Source: an uncultured Lachnospiraceae bacterium
GTDB lineage: Bacteria; Bacillota; Clostridia; Lachnospirales; Lachnospiraceae
Reading direction: 5' to 3'
Assembly (NCBI GenBank): GCA_900539715.1
Contig: UQDA01000001.1
Span: 137,558 to 201,557, forward strand
Length of the DNA stretch: 64,000 nucleotides
Part shown: piece after piece, positions 50,435-60,323 of the stretch
How positions within the stretch are numbered: the stretch's first letter is position 1
Layout: the number at the start of each line of letters is the position of its first letter
Translations under genes and position numbers: made by a program
Notes under the pieces: model-generated
Told to the model about the DNA's origin: nothing
The model's input: the letters and a program-made list of their open reading frames with translations, nothing else
The model's database searches: none

Positions 50435-52498
50435 TTATCTTCTTAATATCGTGACGGATATCTCCTCCGCCCAAACGCTGCCCTCCCGTTCTCCGAGGGC
50501 TTCCAGTTCCCGACCTTTTTCTTCTATTTTAAACCGTCTCCCGTCCGTAAGCAACTGCCACTTACCCTCCGGGAGCAAAATTTTCTGTGGAATATCGGAT
50601 GCGTTGTAGACTACAAACAAAGAACCTTCCTCATCCCCAAATTCAAATGCTGCAGTCCCCTCCGGCGTCCCGGGAAAATGAATGCGCTCCATTACCGAAA
50701 GCCCGCTTTCCTGCCAGCCGGCAAAGTTTTTCCGCAGGAGGATAAGCCCCCGGTAAAACTCTGCCAGCTCCCGGTTTTCATACATCCTTCCCCAATCGAT
50801 ACGGTTTAAACGCGGCGAAAGATTATAGCTGTTGCCCTCTCCCCGTTTCGTGCGCGCACCTTCTTCTCCCGCCTGCAAAAATACAGTCCCGAGACAGGTA
50901 AAATAAATGCCCGCCGCCAGCCGGTTCTGCGACAGAAGCCTTTCCTCCCGTGCGGTAAAAAACAGGTTTTCTGCAGAGCACCCCATCTCTCCGATATCGC
51001 CCTCTGTCAGGTCGATATCCCTTTGCGTATACACAAGCTTATCCCAGAGAGTATAGTTGTCATGCGCCGATACATAGGAGACTGACTGCAGCGGCGACGA
51101 AAGCGCATAGCCGCCTTTTTTATCACACCATCCCAATACAGAGGAACGTATCTTATCCTCCATCCCCGGCTTTCCATTCACAAATCCGGCTTTTTTCGGA
51201 AAAAAGACGCTGCCCTTGATACTGTCGCGAATGTCATCGTTAAAAAATCCTATCCTCGTATCCAAAAGCTCTGCATTTGCCTTGACCGCCTGCACATTTC
51301 CCAGCTGCATCGCGGTCGCGCCTGCTGCCCACGGCTCTCCGTACATCATGATGTCCCTGCCGCCCGGCAGCTCATCCAGAGCCCTCCGGATGAGATTCAT
51401 CGTTTCCACATCGTGCAGTCCCATCAGGTCGAACCGGAAACCGTCCACATGGTATTCCTTCGCCCAAAAGCACACCGAATCCACGATATATTTGCGGTAC
51501 ATCCTCCGCTCACTGGCTGTGTCATTGCCGCAGGCAGAGCCGTCCGACCAGCTCCCGTCCTCATTCTGCCTGTAAAAATAATAGGGGACTGTTCTCTGGA
51601 AACAGCTGTCCGTATCATAAGTATGGTTAAATACCACATCCATGACGACCCGTATGCCCGCCCGGTGCAGCGCCTGTATCATTTCCCGGCACTCCTTTAT
51701 ACGCACCGCGCCGTGGAACGCATCCGTGGAATAGGAACCTTCAGGCACATTGTAATTGACCGGGTCATACCCCCAGTTGAACTGTCCGTCCTCTCCCGCT
51801 TCGTCCACCGAACCGTAATCGTACATCGGCAGTATCTGGACGTGCGTCACCCCCAGCCACTTCAGCCATTCCACACACGTCGGTTTTTCCGGATTGCCGT
51901 CCAGCCCGGTATTTTCACAGGTAAACGCCTTGTATTTTCCGCGGTATCCTTCCGGGACGCCGCACCTTTCGTCATAGGAAAAATCCTTCACATGGACTTC
52001 CCATATCACGGGAGCTGTGCTGCCCGCCCTGTTCCCGCGCGCTTCCTCCCGCAGCTTTTCGTCAAGCGCCGTCCGCTCGCTTTCCCATCCCTGCGGCGCA
52101 GCTTTTTGTAAATCGACCACCATGCTCCGGCGTCCGTTTACCCCCGCCGCTTTCGCATACGGGTCTGCCGTCTCCCGCTGCTGCCCGTCCGCCGTCACCA
52201 GGAATGTATAGTAAATGCCGTCCAGATCCCCCGTCTTTTCCGCGCGCCAGACTCCTTTTTCTCCCTTATGCATTTCGATGGTCTCAAAAGGCTTTTCTGC
52301 CCCCTCCACCGCACTTCCTTTTTTATAAAGCCTCAGGCTCACTGCCTCCGCCGTCGGCGCCCAGAGGGCAAATCCCGTCTTTTCCGGCGAATATACCGCT
52401 CCCAGATCATCGCCTCCATAAAAAAATTCCGTTTCAAACTGCTCTGAACAAAACAGCGCCCTCCATTCGGAAGGCGCCCTTTTTGCCGTATACTCCAT
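50435..52498 (-). CDS. pulA: Type I pullulanase (GH13)
   Basis: A 687-residue debranching enzyme. A CBM48-like N-domain (GFALWAPTAEAVSLRLYKKG) is followed by the GH13 barrel with the pullulanase signature FNWGYDPVNYNVPEGSYSTD. The catalytic Asp lies in DGFRFDLMGLHD, the Glu in MYGEPWA, and the Asp in YVSAHDNYTLWDKL. There is no signal peptide or wall anchor, so it is intracellular. It cleaves alpha-1,6 links of imported limit dextrins or glycogen for MalQ and the GH31 enzyme. Confidence 0.95.
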   Translation of the reverse strand: MEYTAKRAPSEWRALFCSEQFETEFFYGGDDLGAVYSPEKTGFALWAPTAEAVSLRLYKKGSAVEGAEKPFETIEMHKGEKGVWRAEKTGDLDGIYYTFLVTADGQQRETADPYAKAAGVNGRRSMVVDLQKAAPQGWESERTALDEKLREEARGNRAGSTAPVIWEVHVKDFSYDERCGVPEGYRGKYKAFTCENTGLDGNPEKPTCVEWLKWLGVTHVQILPMYDYGSVDEAGEDGQFNWGYDPVNYNVPEGSYSTDAFHGAVRIKECREMIQALHRAGIRVVMDVVFNHTYDTDSCFQRTVPYYFYRQNEDGSWSDGSACGNDTASERRMYRKYIVDSVCFWAKEYHVDGFRFDLMGLHDVETMNLIRRALDELPGGRDIMMYGEPWAAGATAMQLGNVQAVKANAELLDTRIGFFNDDIRDSIKGSVFFPKKAGFVNGKPGMEDKIRSSVLGWCDKKGGYALSSPLQSVSYVSAHDNYTLWDKLVYTQRDIDLTEGDIGEMGCSAENLFFTAREERLLSQNRLAAGIYFTCLGTVFLQAGEEGARTKRGEGNSYNLSPRLNRIDWGRMYENRELAEFYRGLILLRKNFAGWQESGLSVMERIHFPGTPEGTAAFEFGDEEGSLFVVYNASDIPQKILLPEGKWQLLTDGRRFKIEEKGRELEALGEREGSVWAEEISVTILRR

Positions 52499-52589
52499 AT
52501 CCGTTCCTCCGTTTTCCTTCCCTCAGACCTATTGTAGCAAACCGAAAGGAACGGACAAATATCGGAATTTTTGTATTCATATCGTTTTT

Positions 52590-53282
52590 TCATGTATTTC
52601 CGGCATCTATGCTCTCTTCTTCCTGAATAAACATGATCACAAAGCTAAGCAGAAGCAGAACGCAGCAAATCCACACTGCACGTACACCGATCCTGCGTGT
52701 TGCAATTCCTCCCAGCGCAGCCCCCGCAGCAAATACAGCAATAAAGAAGTAATACTGCATACTCTTTTTCCGCAGTTTTTTATCTTTCGTCTCCGTATAA
52801 GCGCACAGAAGATCTGTTGCGCTTCGAAGATTGCCGATGCACATCGTTGTTGCCATCGCATTTCCCTGTATCTTTTTAAAACTGTCCACCTGCAGCGCAC
52901 AGGAAAAGGATACAAGCGCATTAGCCGGCAGACTCATTCCCTCCGGCCAAAATCCAACGATAAACAATACAAGCATTTCCAGACTCACCACAAGCTGTCT
53001 CCAGTGCAGTACACGATCCTGTCCAACACAGCGATATCTGATCTTCTGCGCCAGAAAAATGCCTGCCGCAAATGCAATGATCGGAATCGCATACCGTATA
53101 CACAGCATCCACTCCCCCTGCGCCATATGGTTTCCCAAAAGGACAATATTTCCTGTCTGTGCATTGGCAAAAACCTTATCCCGGCCCATGTAGGTATAGG
53201 CATCCTGAAACCCGCCGCATAAGGACAGCAGAATCCCGACCGCAAAGGACTCCGACATCTGCCCGTGATATCTTTTTTTCAT
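52590..53282 (-). CDS. DUF1275 (YoaK-family) membrane protein
   Basis: A 230-residue protein of six or seven helices. The N-terminal LLSLCGGFQDAYTYMGRDKVFANAQTGNIVLLG is the DUF1275 signature, and SFSCALQVDSFKKIQGNAMATTMCIGNLRSATDLL a second conserved block. It resembles transporters in topology; function unknown. It stands alone between pullulanase and a lipoprotein gene. Confidence 0.9.
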   Translation of the reverse strand: MKKRYHGQMSESFAVGILLSLCGGFQDAYTYMGRDKVFANAQTGNIVLLGNHMAQGEWMLCIRYAIPIIAFAAGIFLAQKIRYRCVGQDRVLHWRQLVVSLEMLVLFIVGFWPEGMSLPANALVSFSCALQVDSFKKIQGNAMATTMCIGNLRSATDLLCAYTETKDKKLRKKSMQYYFFIAVFAAGAALGGIATRRIGVRAVWICCVLLLLSFVIMFIQEEESIDAGNT

Positions 53283-53361
53283 GACTGCACCGCCTTCCGA
53301 ATTTAATCCGGTTTCAAGCGTAAACCATTTTCAGGCAGAAGTCAAATTTGTCTCATAAAAT

Positions 53362-54189
53362 TTATTCCATTACCTCTCCATTTTCCGTCACGATTGGTGC
53401 AAGCTCCGTTGCATCACCATACAAATCCTTTCTCGCCAGCAAATATTCCTTCAACTCATCTCTGCTTTGAAATCTTGTTGCCTGAAAGGGCGCCATCGGT
53501 CCATACTTTTCTACAAATAAAAGCCCGTTCTTTGTCTCCGCCAGTATTCCTGTATGACCGACAAACCGCACCTTATCCTCAGGCGAATGCAGATAAACAC
53601 AAATCAGAGAAAGCTTATCGCCTGTTATTTCCACCGCTCTCTTTTCCCACGCCTCCTCAATCCGTTCCTTCTGATCCTCCAGCGTATCTGCATCCTCTAC
53701 AGACACCTGATTATAAAGCGTTACAAAATCCGTCCGTTCCCCCTCGCTCATCTGATATTCCGGAACGGTATCAATTGCTTCCACATCAAACATCAGCCAT
53801 ACATCCGCATCGTTTCCTGTTCCCGCCGTGCTGATCTGGTCTTTCAGCAGAAAAAAAGCAGTAAGACGGCAATTAAGCCACTGCAAATAGGAATATGCTT
53901 CCGCTGAATCATTCAGCATCACCCCGCTGTAATCCACCCCTTCCTCCGGAAGCTTCCCAAACCCTTCCGGAAAGGAAAAATTTTGTGCAGTCGCATTAAA
54001 ATCTGTTATCCACTTTTTGACCCTTTCCGTCTGCTCCTGTGTTATGCCGCAGCTTTCCAGCTCTTTCAAAACTTCATTTTCTGAAGTCTGATCCGCCATG
54101 TTCGTATACTCACTCTCTTTTTTCCCGCAGCCTCCCAACGATAACATAAAACATAACACAACTGCCCATACTAAAATTGTCTTTCTCAT
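53362..54189 (-). CDS. DUF4300-like lipoprotein
   Basis: A 275-residue lipoprotein. The lipobox LGGC is at residues 18-21. The mature part has LMFDVEAIDTVPEYQMSEGE, then FVGHTGILAETKNGLLFVEKYGPMAPFQATRF, which fits the DUF4300 pattern (a cysteine-peptidase-like fold is possible). The family link is from memory. It may act outside the cell on peptides or wall, but no catalytic residue is proven. ATG at 54189 has GAAAGGAA upstream. Confidence 0.65.
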   Translation of the reverse strand: MRKTILVWAVVLCFMLSLGGCGKKESEYTNMADQTSENEVLKELESCGITQEQTERVKKWITDFNATAQNFSFPEGFGKLPEEGVDYSGVMLNDSAEAYSYLQWLNCRLTAFFLLKDQISTAGTGNDADVWLMFDVEAIDTVPEYQMSEGERTDFVTLYNQVSVEDADTLEDQKERIEEAWEKRAVEITGDKLSLICVYLHSPEDKVRFVGHTGILAETKNGLLFVEKYGPMAPFQATRFQSRDELKEYLLARKDLYGDATELAPIVTENGEVME

Positions 54190-54326
54190 CCTGATTCCTT
54201 TCTTTTATTAATAGACTATCTGATCTCTACGCCTTCATCCGGCCTCACTTTATAGATAAAAATCTTTTAAAAAAAGTTTTACCCGAATGCAACCTTCTCA
54301 TTCCAAAATACGTTATAATAGGCACA

Positions 54327-54352
54327 GGCGGCAGATACAGTCTTCCTGCCGC
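54327..54352 (+). other. Hairpin in the lipoprotein leader
   Basis: GGCGGCAG pairs perfectly with CTGCCGCC around an 11-base loop, about 36 bases before the ATG at 54388. A TATAAT-like box lies about 10 bases upstream, so this is at the very 5' end of the transcript. It may stabilise the mRNA. Confidence 0.4.
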
Positions 54353-54387
54353 CGCTCATTATCATAATAATCAAGGAGAACATCATT

Positions 54388-55080
54388 ATGAAAAAACTTA
54401 TCGTACTGCTTCTTGCGGCATCCATGACCGCATCCCTTACTGCCTGCGGCGGTTCTTCCACCCAGGGCCCGACTGCTGCCAATACCGAATCCTCCGTTGA
54501 AAGCGAGATTGCTTCCGAGACACCAGCTCCTGAAGAAACCGTTACGGAAAGCCTTTCTGAAACAGAAACTGCTGCAGGAGAGACCGGCACGGATTCCTCC
54601 GAATCCATTTCTTCCCCTGAAGCAGATTTGCTTAACTCTATCTATACTTCCTTTGCAGAAGATCAGAAATTCCCCATCGGCGGCGGTGATTCCGCAAATC
54701 TTGTAATAAAGGATGACGGCGCTTTTGATATCACAAATGTTGAAGAACTGGAATCTTCTCTTGGATTTCCTTCCTCACAGGCTGCCAACATCGACGGTGC
54801 GGCTTCCATGATCCATATGATGAATGCCAATACCTTTACCGGCGCGGCTTATCATCTGATCGACGGCGCTGACGCAGACGCCTTCGCCGAGGCAGTAAAG
54901 GAAACTGTTCTTGCAAAGCAGTGGATCTGCGGCATGCCCGACACGCTTGTCATCCTTTCTGCAGACGGTTACATTATCACCGCCTATGGCAATGCCGAGC
55001 TGATAGAGAATTTCAAGACGACCGCCCTTTCCGCAATCAGCGGCTCTGAGGTCATCCTCGAAACCCCTATCACCGAATAA
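54388..55080 (+). CDS. Lipoprotein of unknown function
   Basis: A 230-residue lipoprotein. The lipobox LTAC is at residues 16-19, followed by a 55-residue Ser/Thr/Glu low-complexity linker, then a compact C-terminal domain. That domain contains DITNVEELESSLGFPSSQAANIDGAASMIHMMNANTF and AFAEAVKETVLAKQWICGMPDTLVILSADGYIITAYGN. It somewhat resembles DUF4358-like Clostridia lipoproteins but I cannot confirm it. It precedes the MBOAT gene on the same strand by 112 bases. Confidence 0.7.
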   Translation: MKKLIVLLLAASMTASLTACGGSSTQGPTAANTESSVESEIASETPAPEETVTESLSETETAAGETGTDSSESISSPEADLLNSIYTSFAEDQKFPIGGGDSANLVIKDDGAFDITNVEELESSLGFPSSQAANIDGAASMIHMMNANTFTGAAYHLIDGADADAFAEAVKETVLAKQWICGMPDTLVILSADGYIITAYGNAELIENFKTTALSAISGSEVILETPITE

Positions 55081-55192
55081 TACTCAATTCTTTCAGGCTT
55101 TCGCAAGATTGAATCGCTGACGCAACCTTCCGGTTCCGGAGCTGACTCAGAGATGCTTTCTGCGGAGGCCTGCTCTGAAAGGAACTGTCACC

Positions 55193-56590
55193 ATGCTTTT
55201 TTCCAGTATCCCATTTCTTTACTACTTTTTGCCGCCTGTTCTGGCACTGTACTTTTTTGCCCCTAAAAAATGGAAAAATACGGTGCTCTTACTGGCAAGC
55301 CTTATTTTTTACGGCTGGGGAGAGCCCAAATATGTGCTCCTCATGCTCGTCTCCGTTTTACTCAGCTATCTGTTCGGTCTTCTCATTGAGCGGTTTCGGA
55401 CTACTCCCGCCGCAAAGGCGGTCTGCATCCTTTCTGTTGCGGTCAGTCTGTCCTTTCTGCTCTATTTTAAATATACCGACTTTTTTATCGAAAGCTTCAA
55501 TGCCGTTACAGGACAGAGCATCCCTCTATTAAAGATAGCGCTTCCTATCGGCATCAGTTTTTATACATTCCAGATAATCAGCTACACCATCGACGTTTAC
55601 AGAGGCGTCCCCGCGCAGAAAAGCTATATCCGCCTGGCGGCGTATATTTCCATGTTCCCTCAGCTCATCGCCGGGCCCATCGTGCGCTACTCCGATATCG
55701 CGGCGCAGCTTGAAGAACGCTCTTTTTCAGTTTCTGCCGCTGCCGCCGGTATCCGCCGCTTTATCCTCGGCCTTTCCAAAAAAATCCTCCTTGCCAACCA
55801 GCTCGGGGAATTCTGCGCCGTATTCCGCGCCTCCGATGAAAAATCCGTGCTCTTTTACTGGCTCTATGCCGCCGCCTTTGCCCTCCAGATTTACTTTGAC
55901 TTCTCGGGCTACAGCGACATGGCCATCGGGCTCGGCAAAATACTCGGCTTCGATTTCCTTGAAAATTTCAACTATCCCTATATTTCAGCCAGCATCACCG
56001 AATTCTGGCGTCGCTGGCACATGTCGCTCGGCACATGGTTCCGCGATTACGTCTATATTCCTCTGGGGGGAAACCGCAAAGGGCCGGCGCGCCAAATCCT
56101 CAACATCCTTATCGTCTGGGCGTTAACGGGTTTCTGGCACGGTGCGGCATGGAACTTTGCCGTCTGGGGGCTTTTGTTCGCAGCCCTTCTCATCGCAGAA
56201 AAGCTCTGGCTTTTAAAGCCTCTGAAAAAATGCCGGCTCTTCTCCCATATTTATGTGCTGTTTTTTGTAACGATCAGCTTTGTTATCTTTAACGCACAGG
56301 ATATGGCGCAGGCAGTCTCCGATATCGGCGGACTTTTCGGTGCAGGCGCACTCCCTCTTATTTCCGGGGAAACTCTCTATTATATGAGAAGCTTCGGCAT
56401 CGTCCTTGGCGCTGCTGCCATCGGCGCTACGCCTCTGATAAAGAGCCTTGCCCTGAAAGCTTCCTCCTGCCCCAAAACAGCGCGTATCGTCACTATCGCG
56501 GAACCCGTTTTGCTCATGGCTCTCCTGCTTGTCATGACCGGATACCTCGTAGACGGCTCCTTTAATCCATTTTTATATTTCAGATTTTAA
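55193..56590 (+). CDS. MBOAT-family O-acyltransferase (AlgI/DltB-like)
   Basis: A 465-residue polytopic protein. LFSSIPFLYYFLPPVLALYF at the start and FWRRWHMSLGTWFRDYVYIPLGGNRKG in the middle are diagnostic. GFWHGAAWNF carries the conserved catalytic His. It moves acyl groups, probably acetyl, across the membrane onto an extracellular polymer. The next gene encodes a DHHW-family partner, as AlgI works with AlgJ/X. ATG at 55193 has AAAGGAA upstream. Confidence 0.92.
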   Translation: MLFSSIPFLYYFLPPVLALYFFAPKKWKNTVLLLASLIFYGWGEPKYVLLMLVSVLLSYLFGLLIERFRTTPAAKAVCILSVAVSLSFLLYFKYTDFFIESFNAVTGQSIPLLKIALPIGISFYTFQIISYTIDVYRGVPAQKSYIRLAAYISMFPQLIAGPIVRYSDIAAQLEERSFSVSAAAAGIRRFILGLSKKILLANQLGEFCAVFRASDEKSVLFYWLYAAAFALQIYFDFSGYSDMAIGLGKILGFDFLENFNYPYISASITEFWRRWHMSLGTWFRDYVYIPLGGNRKGPARQILNILIVWALTGFWHGAAWNFAVWGLLFAALLIAEKLWLLKPLKKCRLFSHIYVLFFVTISFVIFNAQDMAQAVSDIGGLFGAGALPLISGETLYYMRSFGIVLGAAAIGATPLIKSLALKASSCPKTARIVTIAEPVLLMALLLVMTGYLVDGSFNPFLYFRF

Positions 56591-56604
56591 ACGGAGAGAC
56601 AGAT

Positions 56605-57714
56605 ATGGATAATAAACTTAAAAACATCATCACCTGCGCCCTGTTCGGCACATTTTTTGCGGCAGCCTTCCTTGCCTGCGTTTTTCTGCCCAAAAAGACC
56701 TATTCGGATTCCGAACGCAGACCGCTCGCTTCAATGCCCGAATTTTCTGTGAAAACAGTCGCAAATGGACGCTTTATGAGCAGCTTTGAAAGCTATTCGC
56801 AGGATACTTTTCCGCTGCGCGACCGGTTCCGCACGCTCAAAGCCCTTTCTGCTACAAAGCTTTTCCTCAAAAAAGACAACAACGGCATTTACGAATCCGA
56901 CGGATATGCCGCTGCAATGGAATACCCGATGAACCAGGCATCCCTTGAGCGCGCCGCAGCCCGTTTCCGGTATGTATACGATACCTGCCTTGATGAAACG
57001 AACCGCATCTTTTTCTCTGTTATCCCCGATAAAAACTGTTATCTGGCAGAAGAAAGCGGACATCTTTCCATGGACTACGCCCTGTTTGAACAGGAAATGG
57101 AAAAGCTTATGGATTTTGCGCAGTATATCCCCGTTTCCGACCTTCTGGAAAAAGAGGATTATTACAAAACCGATACCCACTGGCGTCAGGAAAAAATAAC
57201 AGATGTGGCACAGCGTCTCCTTTCTGAAATGTCCCCCGGCCAGATGACAACAGCTGCGCCCGACTATCGTCCCGTCACCGCCACTGAGACCTTCTCCGGC
57301 GTGTATACGGGTCAATCCGCTCTCCCCCTCAAGGCAGAGCCCCTTATCTATCTGACAAGCGACACCCTGGAAGGCTGTCGTGTTTATGACTGGCAGAACA
57401 GCAGGGAAATCCCTGTCTATGATACTGACCGGGCGTCAGGGAAAGACCCCTATGAACTCTTTCTCTCCGGCTCACTGTCGCTCATAACGATCGACAACCC
57501 CAACGCAGCTTCTGACCGTCAGCTCGTCCTTTTCCGCGATTCCTTCGGCTCCAGCATCGCTCCTCTTCTCATCGAAGACTATTCCCGCGTTATACTGGCC
57601 GATATCAGATATATCCAGCCTGCTTATCTGACAAAATTCGTGGACTTCACAAACAGCGACGTGCTCTTTTTATACAGCACCCTCGTCCTCAACAACAGTG
57701 ATACCTTAAAATAG
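56605..57714 (+). CDS. DHHW-family (AlgJ-like) SGNH-type protein
   Basis: A 369-residue protein with one N-terminal membrane anchor (IITCALFGTFFAAAFLACVF) and an extracytoplasmic part. KTDTHW near 190 is the D-H-H-W-type catalytic motif region. VLFRDSFGSS near 308-317 carries the serine, and SYSQDTFPLRDRFRTL is another family block. It likely completes transfer of the acyl group delivered by the MBOAT protein 14 bases upstream. The target polymer is unknown. Confidence 0.85.
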   Translation: MDNKLKNIITCALFGTFFAAAFLACVFLPKKTYSDSERRPLASMPEFSVKTVANGRFMSSFESYSQDTFPLRDRFRTLKALSATKLFLKKDNNGIYESDGYAAAMEYPMNQASLERAAARFRYVYDTCLDETNRIFFSVIPDKNCYLAEESGHLSMDYALFEQEMEKLMDFAQYIPVSDLLEKEDYYKTDTHWRQEKITDVAQRLLSEMSPGQMTTAAPDYRPVTATETFSGVYTGQSALPLKAEPLIYLTSDTLEGCRVYDWQNSREIPVYDTDRASGKDPYELFLSGSLSLITIDNPNAASDRQLVLFRDSFGSSIAPLLIEDYSRVILADIRYIQPAYLTKFVDFTNSDVLFLYSTLVLNNSDTLK

Positions 57715-57768
57715 ACTGTCTTCCCCCGCTTAGGAGTTTGAAAAAGTGTGCGCATAATCGTGTTTTTT

Positions 57769-57799
57769 ATTCGATAGGAAATAATCTTTCCTATCGAAT
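57769..57799. repeat. Perfect 13-bp inverted repeat
   Basis: ATTCGATAGGAAA (57769-57781) pairs with TTTCCTATCGAAT (57787-57799) around a 5-base loop. No T run follows it on either strand in the right position. It lies directly beside the next terminator, forming tandem hairpins after the DHHW gene. Confidence 0.6.
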
Positions 57800-57838
57800 A
57801 AAAAAGCCGTATCAGCATCAAGCTGACACGGCTTTTTT
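57800..57838. terminator. Bidirectional terminator
   Basis: AAAAAAGCCGTATCAGC pairs with GCTGACACGGCTTTTTT with one mismatch. It serves both the plus-strand MBOAT/DHHW pair and the convergent minus-strand ABC operon, which stops at 57848. Confidence 0.9.
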
Positions 57839-57847
57839 AATACTCTG

Positions 57848-58591
57848 TTATATCACCTTAGATAAAAATTCCTTCAACCTTTCATTTTTCGGATGATCGA
57901 AAAATTCCTCCGGTGTATTCTCTTCCTTTATCTTTCCTTCATCCACAAAAAGTACGCGGCTCGCAACCTCACGCGCAAATCCCATCTCATGCGTCACAAT
58001 TACCATCGTCATTCCCTCATGAGCCAGGTCACGCATAACAGAAAGAACTTCGCCTACCATTTCCGGATCGAGCGCGCTCGTAGGCTCGTCAAAAAGCATT
58101 ACATCAGGATGCATGCACAGAGAACGCACGATTGCTATCCTCTGCTTCTGACCGCCGGAAAGCTGCGCCGGATAAACGTTCGCCTTTTCTGCAAGTCCCA
58201 CGCGCGCAAGAAGCTCCATCGCCTCTTTTTCCGCTTCTTCTTTGGACTTTTTCAGCACCTTAATCGGCGCCAGCGTCATATTATCCAAAATCGTCTTATT
58301 CGCAAACAGATTGAAATGCTGGAATACCATGCCGATTTTCTGGCGATACACGTTGATATCGCTCTTTGGATCAGTGATCGCTTTTCCCTCAAAAAGGATT
58401 TCCCCGCTCGTCGGCATTTCCAGAAGATTCAGGGAACGCAGAAAAGTGGACTTTCCGGAACCGGATGGACCGATGATAGCCACTACCTCTCCCTTACGGA
58501 TCGTCGCGTCAATATGATCTAAAACCTGCACCTTCCCGAAAGATTTGCAGAGCTGTTTAATCTCAAATAATACCTCACCGCTCATTGACAC
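57848..58591 (-). CDS. glnQ: Polar amino-acid ABC transporter ATPase (GlnQ-like)
   Basis: A 247-residue ATPase. Walker [17 protein letters not shown]-loop VFQHFNLF, signature [15 protein letters not shown], Walker [13 protein letters not shown] and His switch [10 protein letters not shown] are complete. It powers uptake of a polar amino acid together with the permease and binding protein upstream. The GTG at 58591 (AGGAG five bases before) and an ATG at 58585 are both possible starts; either overlaps the permease stop. Confidence 0.95.
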   Translation of the reverse strand: MSMSGEVLFEIKQLCKSFGKVQVLDHIDATIRKGEVVAIIGPSGSGKSTFLRSLNLLEMPTSGEILFEGKAITDPKSDINVYRQKIGMVFQHFNLFANKTILDNMTLAPIKVLKKSKEEAEKEAMELLARVGLAEKANVYPAQLSGGQKQRIAIVRSLCMHPDVMLFDEPTSALDPEMVGEVLSVMRDLAHEGMTMVIVTHEMGFAREVASRVLFVDEGKIKEENTPEEFFDHPKNERLKEFLSKVI

Positions 58592-59276
58592 GCAGTCTCC
58601 TTTCCAGTCTTTCCATCAGCGCGGATAAAAAGCTCACACTTACCAGATAGATAAGCGCTGCTGCAAACAGCGGCATATACGGATCGTACGTCTGGCTGCG
58701 TACCGTATTCGCACCGTGCGTCACATCTGTCAGCGCAATATAGCCACAGATAGACGTCTCCTTTAACAGCGTGATAAACTCGTTTCCAAGAGCCGGGAGC
58801 ACGTTCTTTAACGCCTGCGGGATAATAATATGCCACATCGTCTGCACATAAGTCAGCCCCAGACTTCTTCCCGCTTCAAACTGTCCCTGATCCACCGACA
58901 TGATACCGGAGCGGAAAATCTCCGCAACATATGCACCGGAGTTGATACCAAATGTCAAAATAGCGACAAGACGCTTGCTCACATCCACTGAACCGAATAC
59001 GATGTAATACATGATCAAAAGCTGTATCATCGCAGGAGTCCCTCGGATAACCGTCAGATACAGCTTACACACCGCATTTAAAATCTTTACGACAAGCGGG
59101 GGACGCTCCAGCTTATCCGCCGAAGAGCGCACCACTGCGATGAGGACGCCGATAACGACGCCCACTATCACCGCAAAAAACGATACGATGTATGTTGTTC
59201 CCAAGCCTTCTGTAAAATATCTCCACCGCTCGTCCGTTATGAAATTGGCAATAAACCTTGCTTTAAAATCTTCCAT
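58575..59276 (-). CDS. glnP: Polar amino-acid ABC transporter permease (GlnP/HisM-like)
   Basis: A 233-residue permease with five or six membrane helices. The GlnP-type start [24 protein letters not shown] and the EAA loop [34 protein letters not shown] are clear, with [17 protein letters not shown] before it. It forms the channel of the ABC importer, and it overlaps the ATPase gene by 17 bases. Confidence 0.95.
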   Translation of the reverse strand: MEDFKARFIANFITDERWRYFTEGLGTTYIVSFFAVIVGVVIGVLIAVVRSSADKLERPPLVVKILNAVCKLYLTVIRGTPAMIQLLIMYYIVFGSVDVSKRLVAILTFGINSGAYVAEIFRSGIMSVDQGQFEAGRSLGLTYVQTMWHIIIPQALKNVLPALGNEFITLLKETSICGYIALTDVTHGANTVRSQTYDPYMPLFAAALIYLVSVSFLSALMERLERRLRVNER

Positions 59277-59301
59277 TTTCTATATGCTTTCTAATCTTCT
59301 C

Positions 59302-60195
59302 TTATTTTTTTACGATAACGACCTGACTTGCAGTCGCATAGGTATCAGTAAAATCAACGCTCAGCTTACGCTCTTCCGTTACAGTCATGCCCGCAGCGCC
59401 GAAATCTGCCTTGCCGGAAACGACTGCGTTTACGATCGCGTCAAATTCCATATCTTCAACCTTTAACTCATAGCCTAAAACATCACATACAGCCTGTGCA
59501 ATATCAGGGTCGATACCAACAACTTCCTGATTCTCATAATATTCATAAGGCTCAAAGGTCGCGTTGGTCGCCATTACCAGAGTGCCGTTGGAACGGTCAA
59601 CGCCTTCGGGAGAAGTATAAGGATGCTGGCCTGCCTCATCGCCGATATAGTTGGAAATGATGGAATCCAGAACGCCGTCTGCCTCAAGCTGAGCCAGCGC
59701 CTCATTTATCTTTGCCGTCAGGTCGCCGTTATCCTTATTTACGCACATTGCGTATTCCTCGGAAGAAAGCTCCTCATCCAAAAGCTGCAGGTCATCATTC
59801 TTCTCTACAAAAGCTTTTGCCGGATTGTAATCGATGACTACGCAGTCTATCTTGCCCTGCTTGAGCGCCTGAATAGCATCCGCGCCCTTGTTGTAACGCT
59901 CTACGGTCGCGCCGTCGTTCTTCTCATAATCGGTAGCCAGCTGGTCGCCTGTCGTTCCCAGCTGAACGCCTATCTTCTTGCCTGCAAGATCAAATGCTGC
60001 TGCCGCCTCTGTACCGGCTTCTGTTTCTGCTGCCGCGGTACTTTCCGCTTCCATCTCTGCTGCTGCGCTGCTCTCAGCTGCTACTGTACTTTCCACTGCC
60101 ACGGTGCTCTCTGCCGGAGCCTCAGAACCGCACGCTGTCAAAGAAAATACCATGGCTGCCGCCATTGCCGCTGTCAGTAATTTTTTCATTTTCAT
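59302..60195 (-). CDS. Polar amino-acid ABC transporter binding lipoprotein
   Basis: A 297-residue binding protein. The lipobox LTAC is at about residues 18-21, followed by a 45-residue Ala/Glu/Ser linker with repeats. The SBP_bac_3 fold follows: GKKIGVQLGTTGDQLATDYEK, then GTLVMATNATFEPYEYYENQEVVGIDPDIAQAV. The two halves appear in circularly permuted order. The usual N-terminal lobe block (ATNATFEPYEYY) comes after the KIGVQLGTTG block, which is normally central. ATG at 60195 has GAGGAGG upstream. Confidence 0.9.
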   Translation of the reverse strand: MKMKKLLTAAMAAAMVFSLTACGSEAPAESTVAVESTVAAESSAAAEMEAESTAAAETEAGTEAAAAFDLAGKKIGVQLGTTGDQLATDYEKNDGATVERYNKGADAIQALKQGKIDCVVIDYNPAKAFVEKNDDLQLLDEELSSEEYAMCVNKDNGDLTAKINEALAQLEADGVLDSIISNYIGDEAGQHPYTSPEGVDRSNGTLVMATNATFEPYEYYENQEVVGIDPDIAQAVCDVLGYELKVEDMEFDAIVNAVVSGKADFGAAGMTVTEERKLSVDFTDTYATASQVVIVKK

Positions 60196-60295
60196 CTCTT
60201 TTTCCTCCTCATGAAAGGTCCTGTCTGCAGGGCCTCTTCTCACTGCATAAATATTCGATATTGCTTTCATCGGATATCTCGTATTGACTATACTT

Positions 60296-60323
60296 ATAAT
60301 ACCATATATTTTTTAAAAATCAA
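60296..60323 (-). promoter_or_regulatory. Promoter of the amino-acid ABC operon
   Basis: Minus strand TTGATT (60323-60318), 16-base spacer, TATTAT (60301-60296), about 100 bases before the binding-protein start. The surrounding 382-base gap (60196-60577) also holds a hairpin AAATCCC/GGGATTT near 60420-60444, upstream of htrA. No gene is seen in it. Confidence 0.55.

Noticed and set aside
57769..57799. Perfect 13-bp inverted repeat as a separate terminator
   Set aside because: No T run follows on either strand; kept only as a repeat next to the real terminator.
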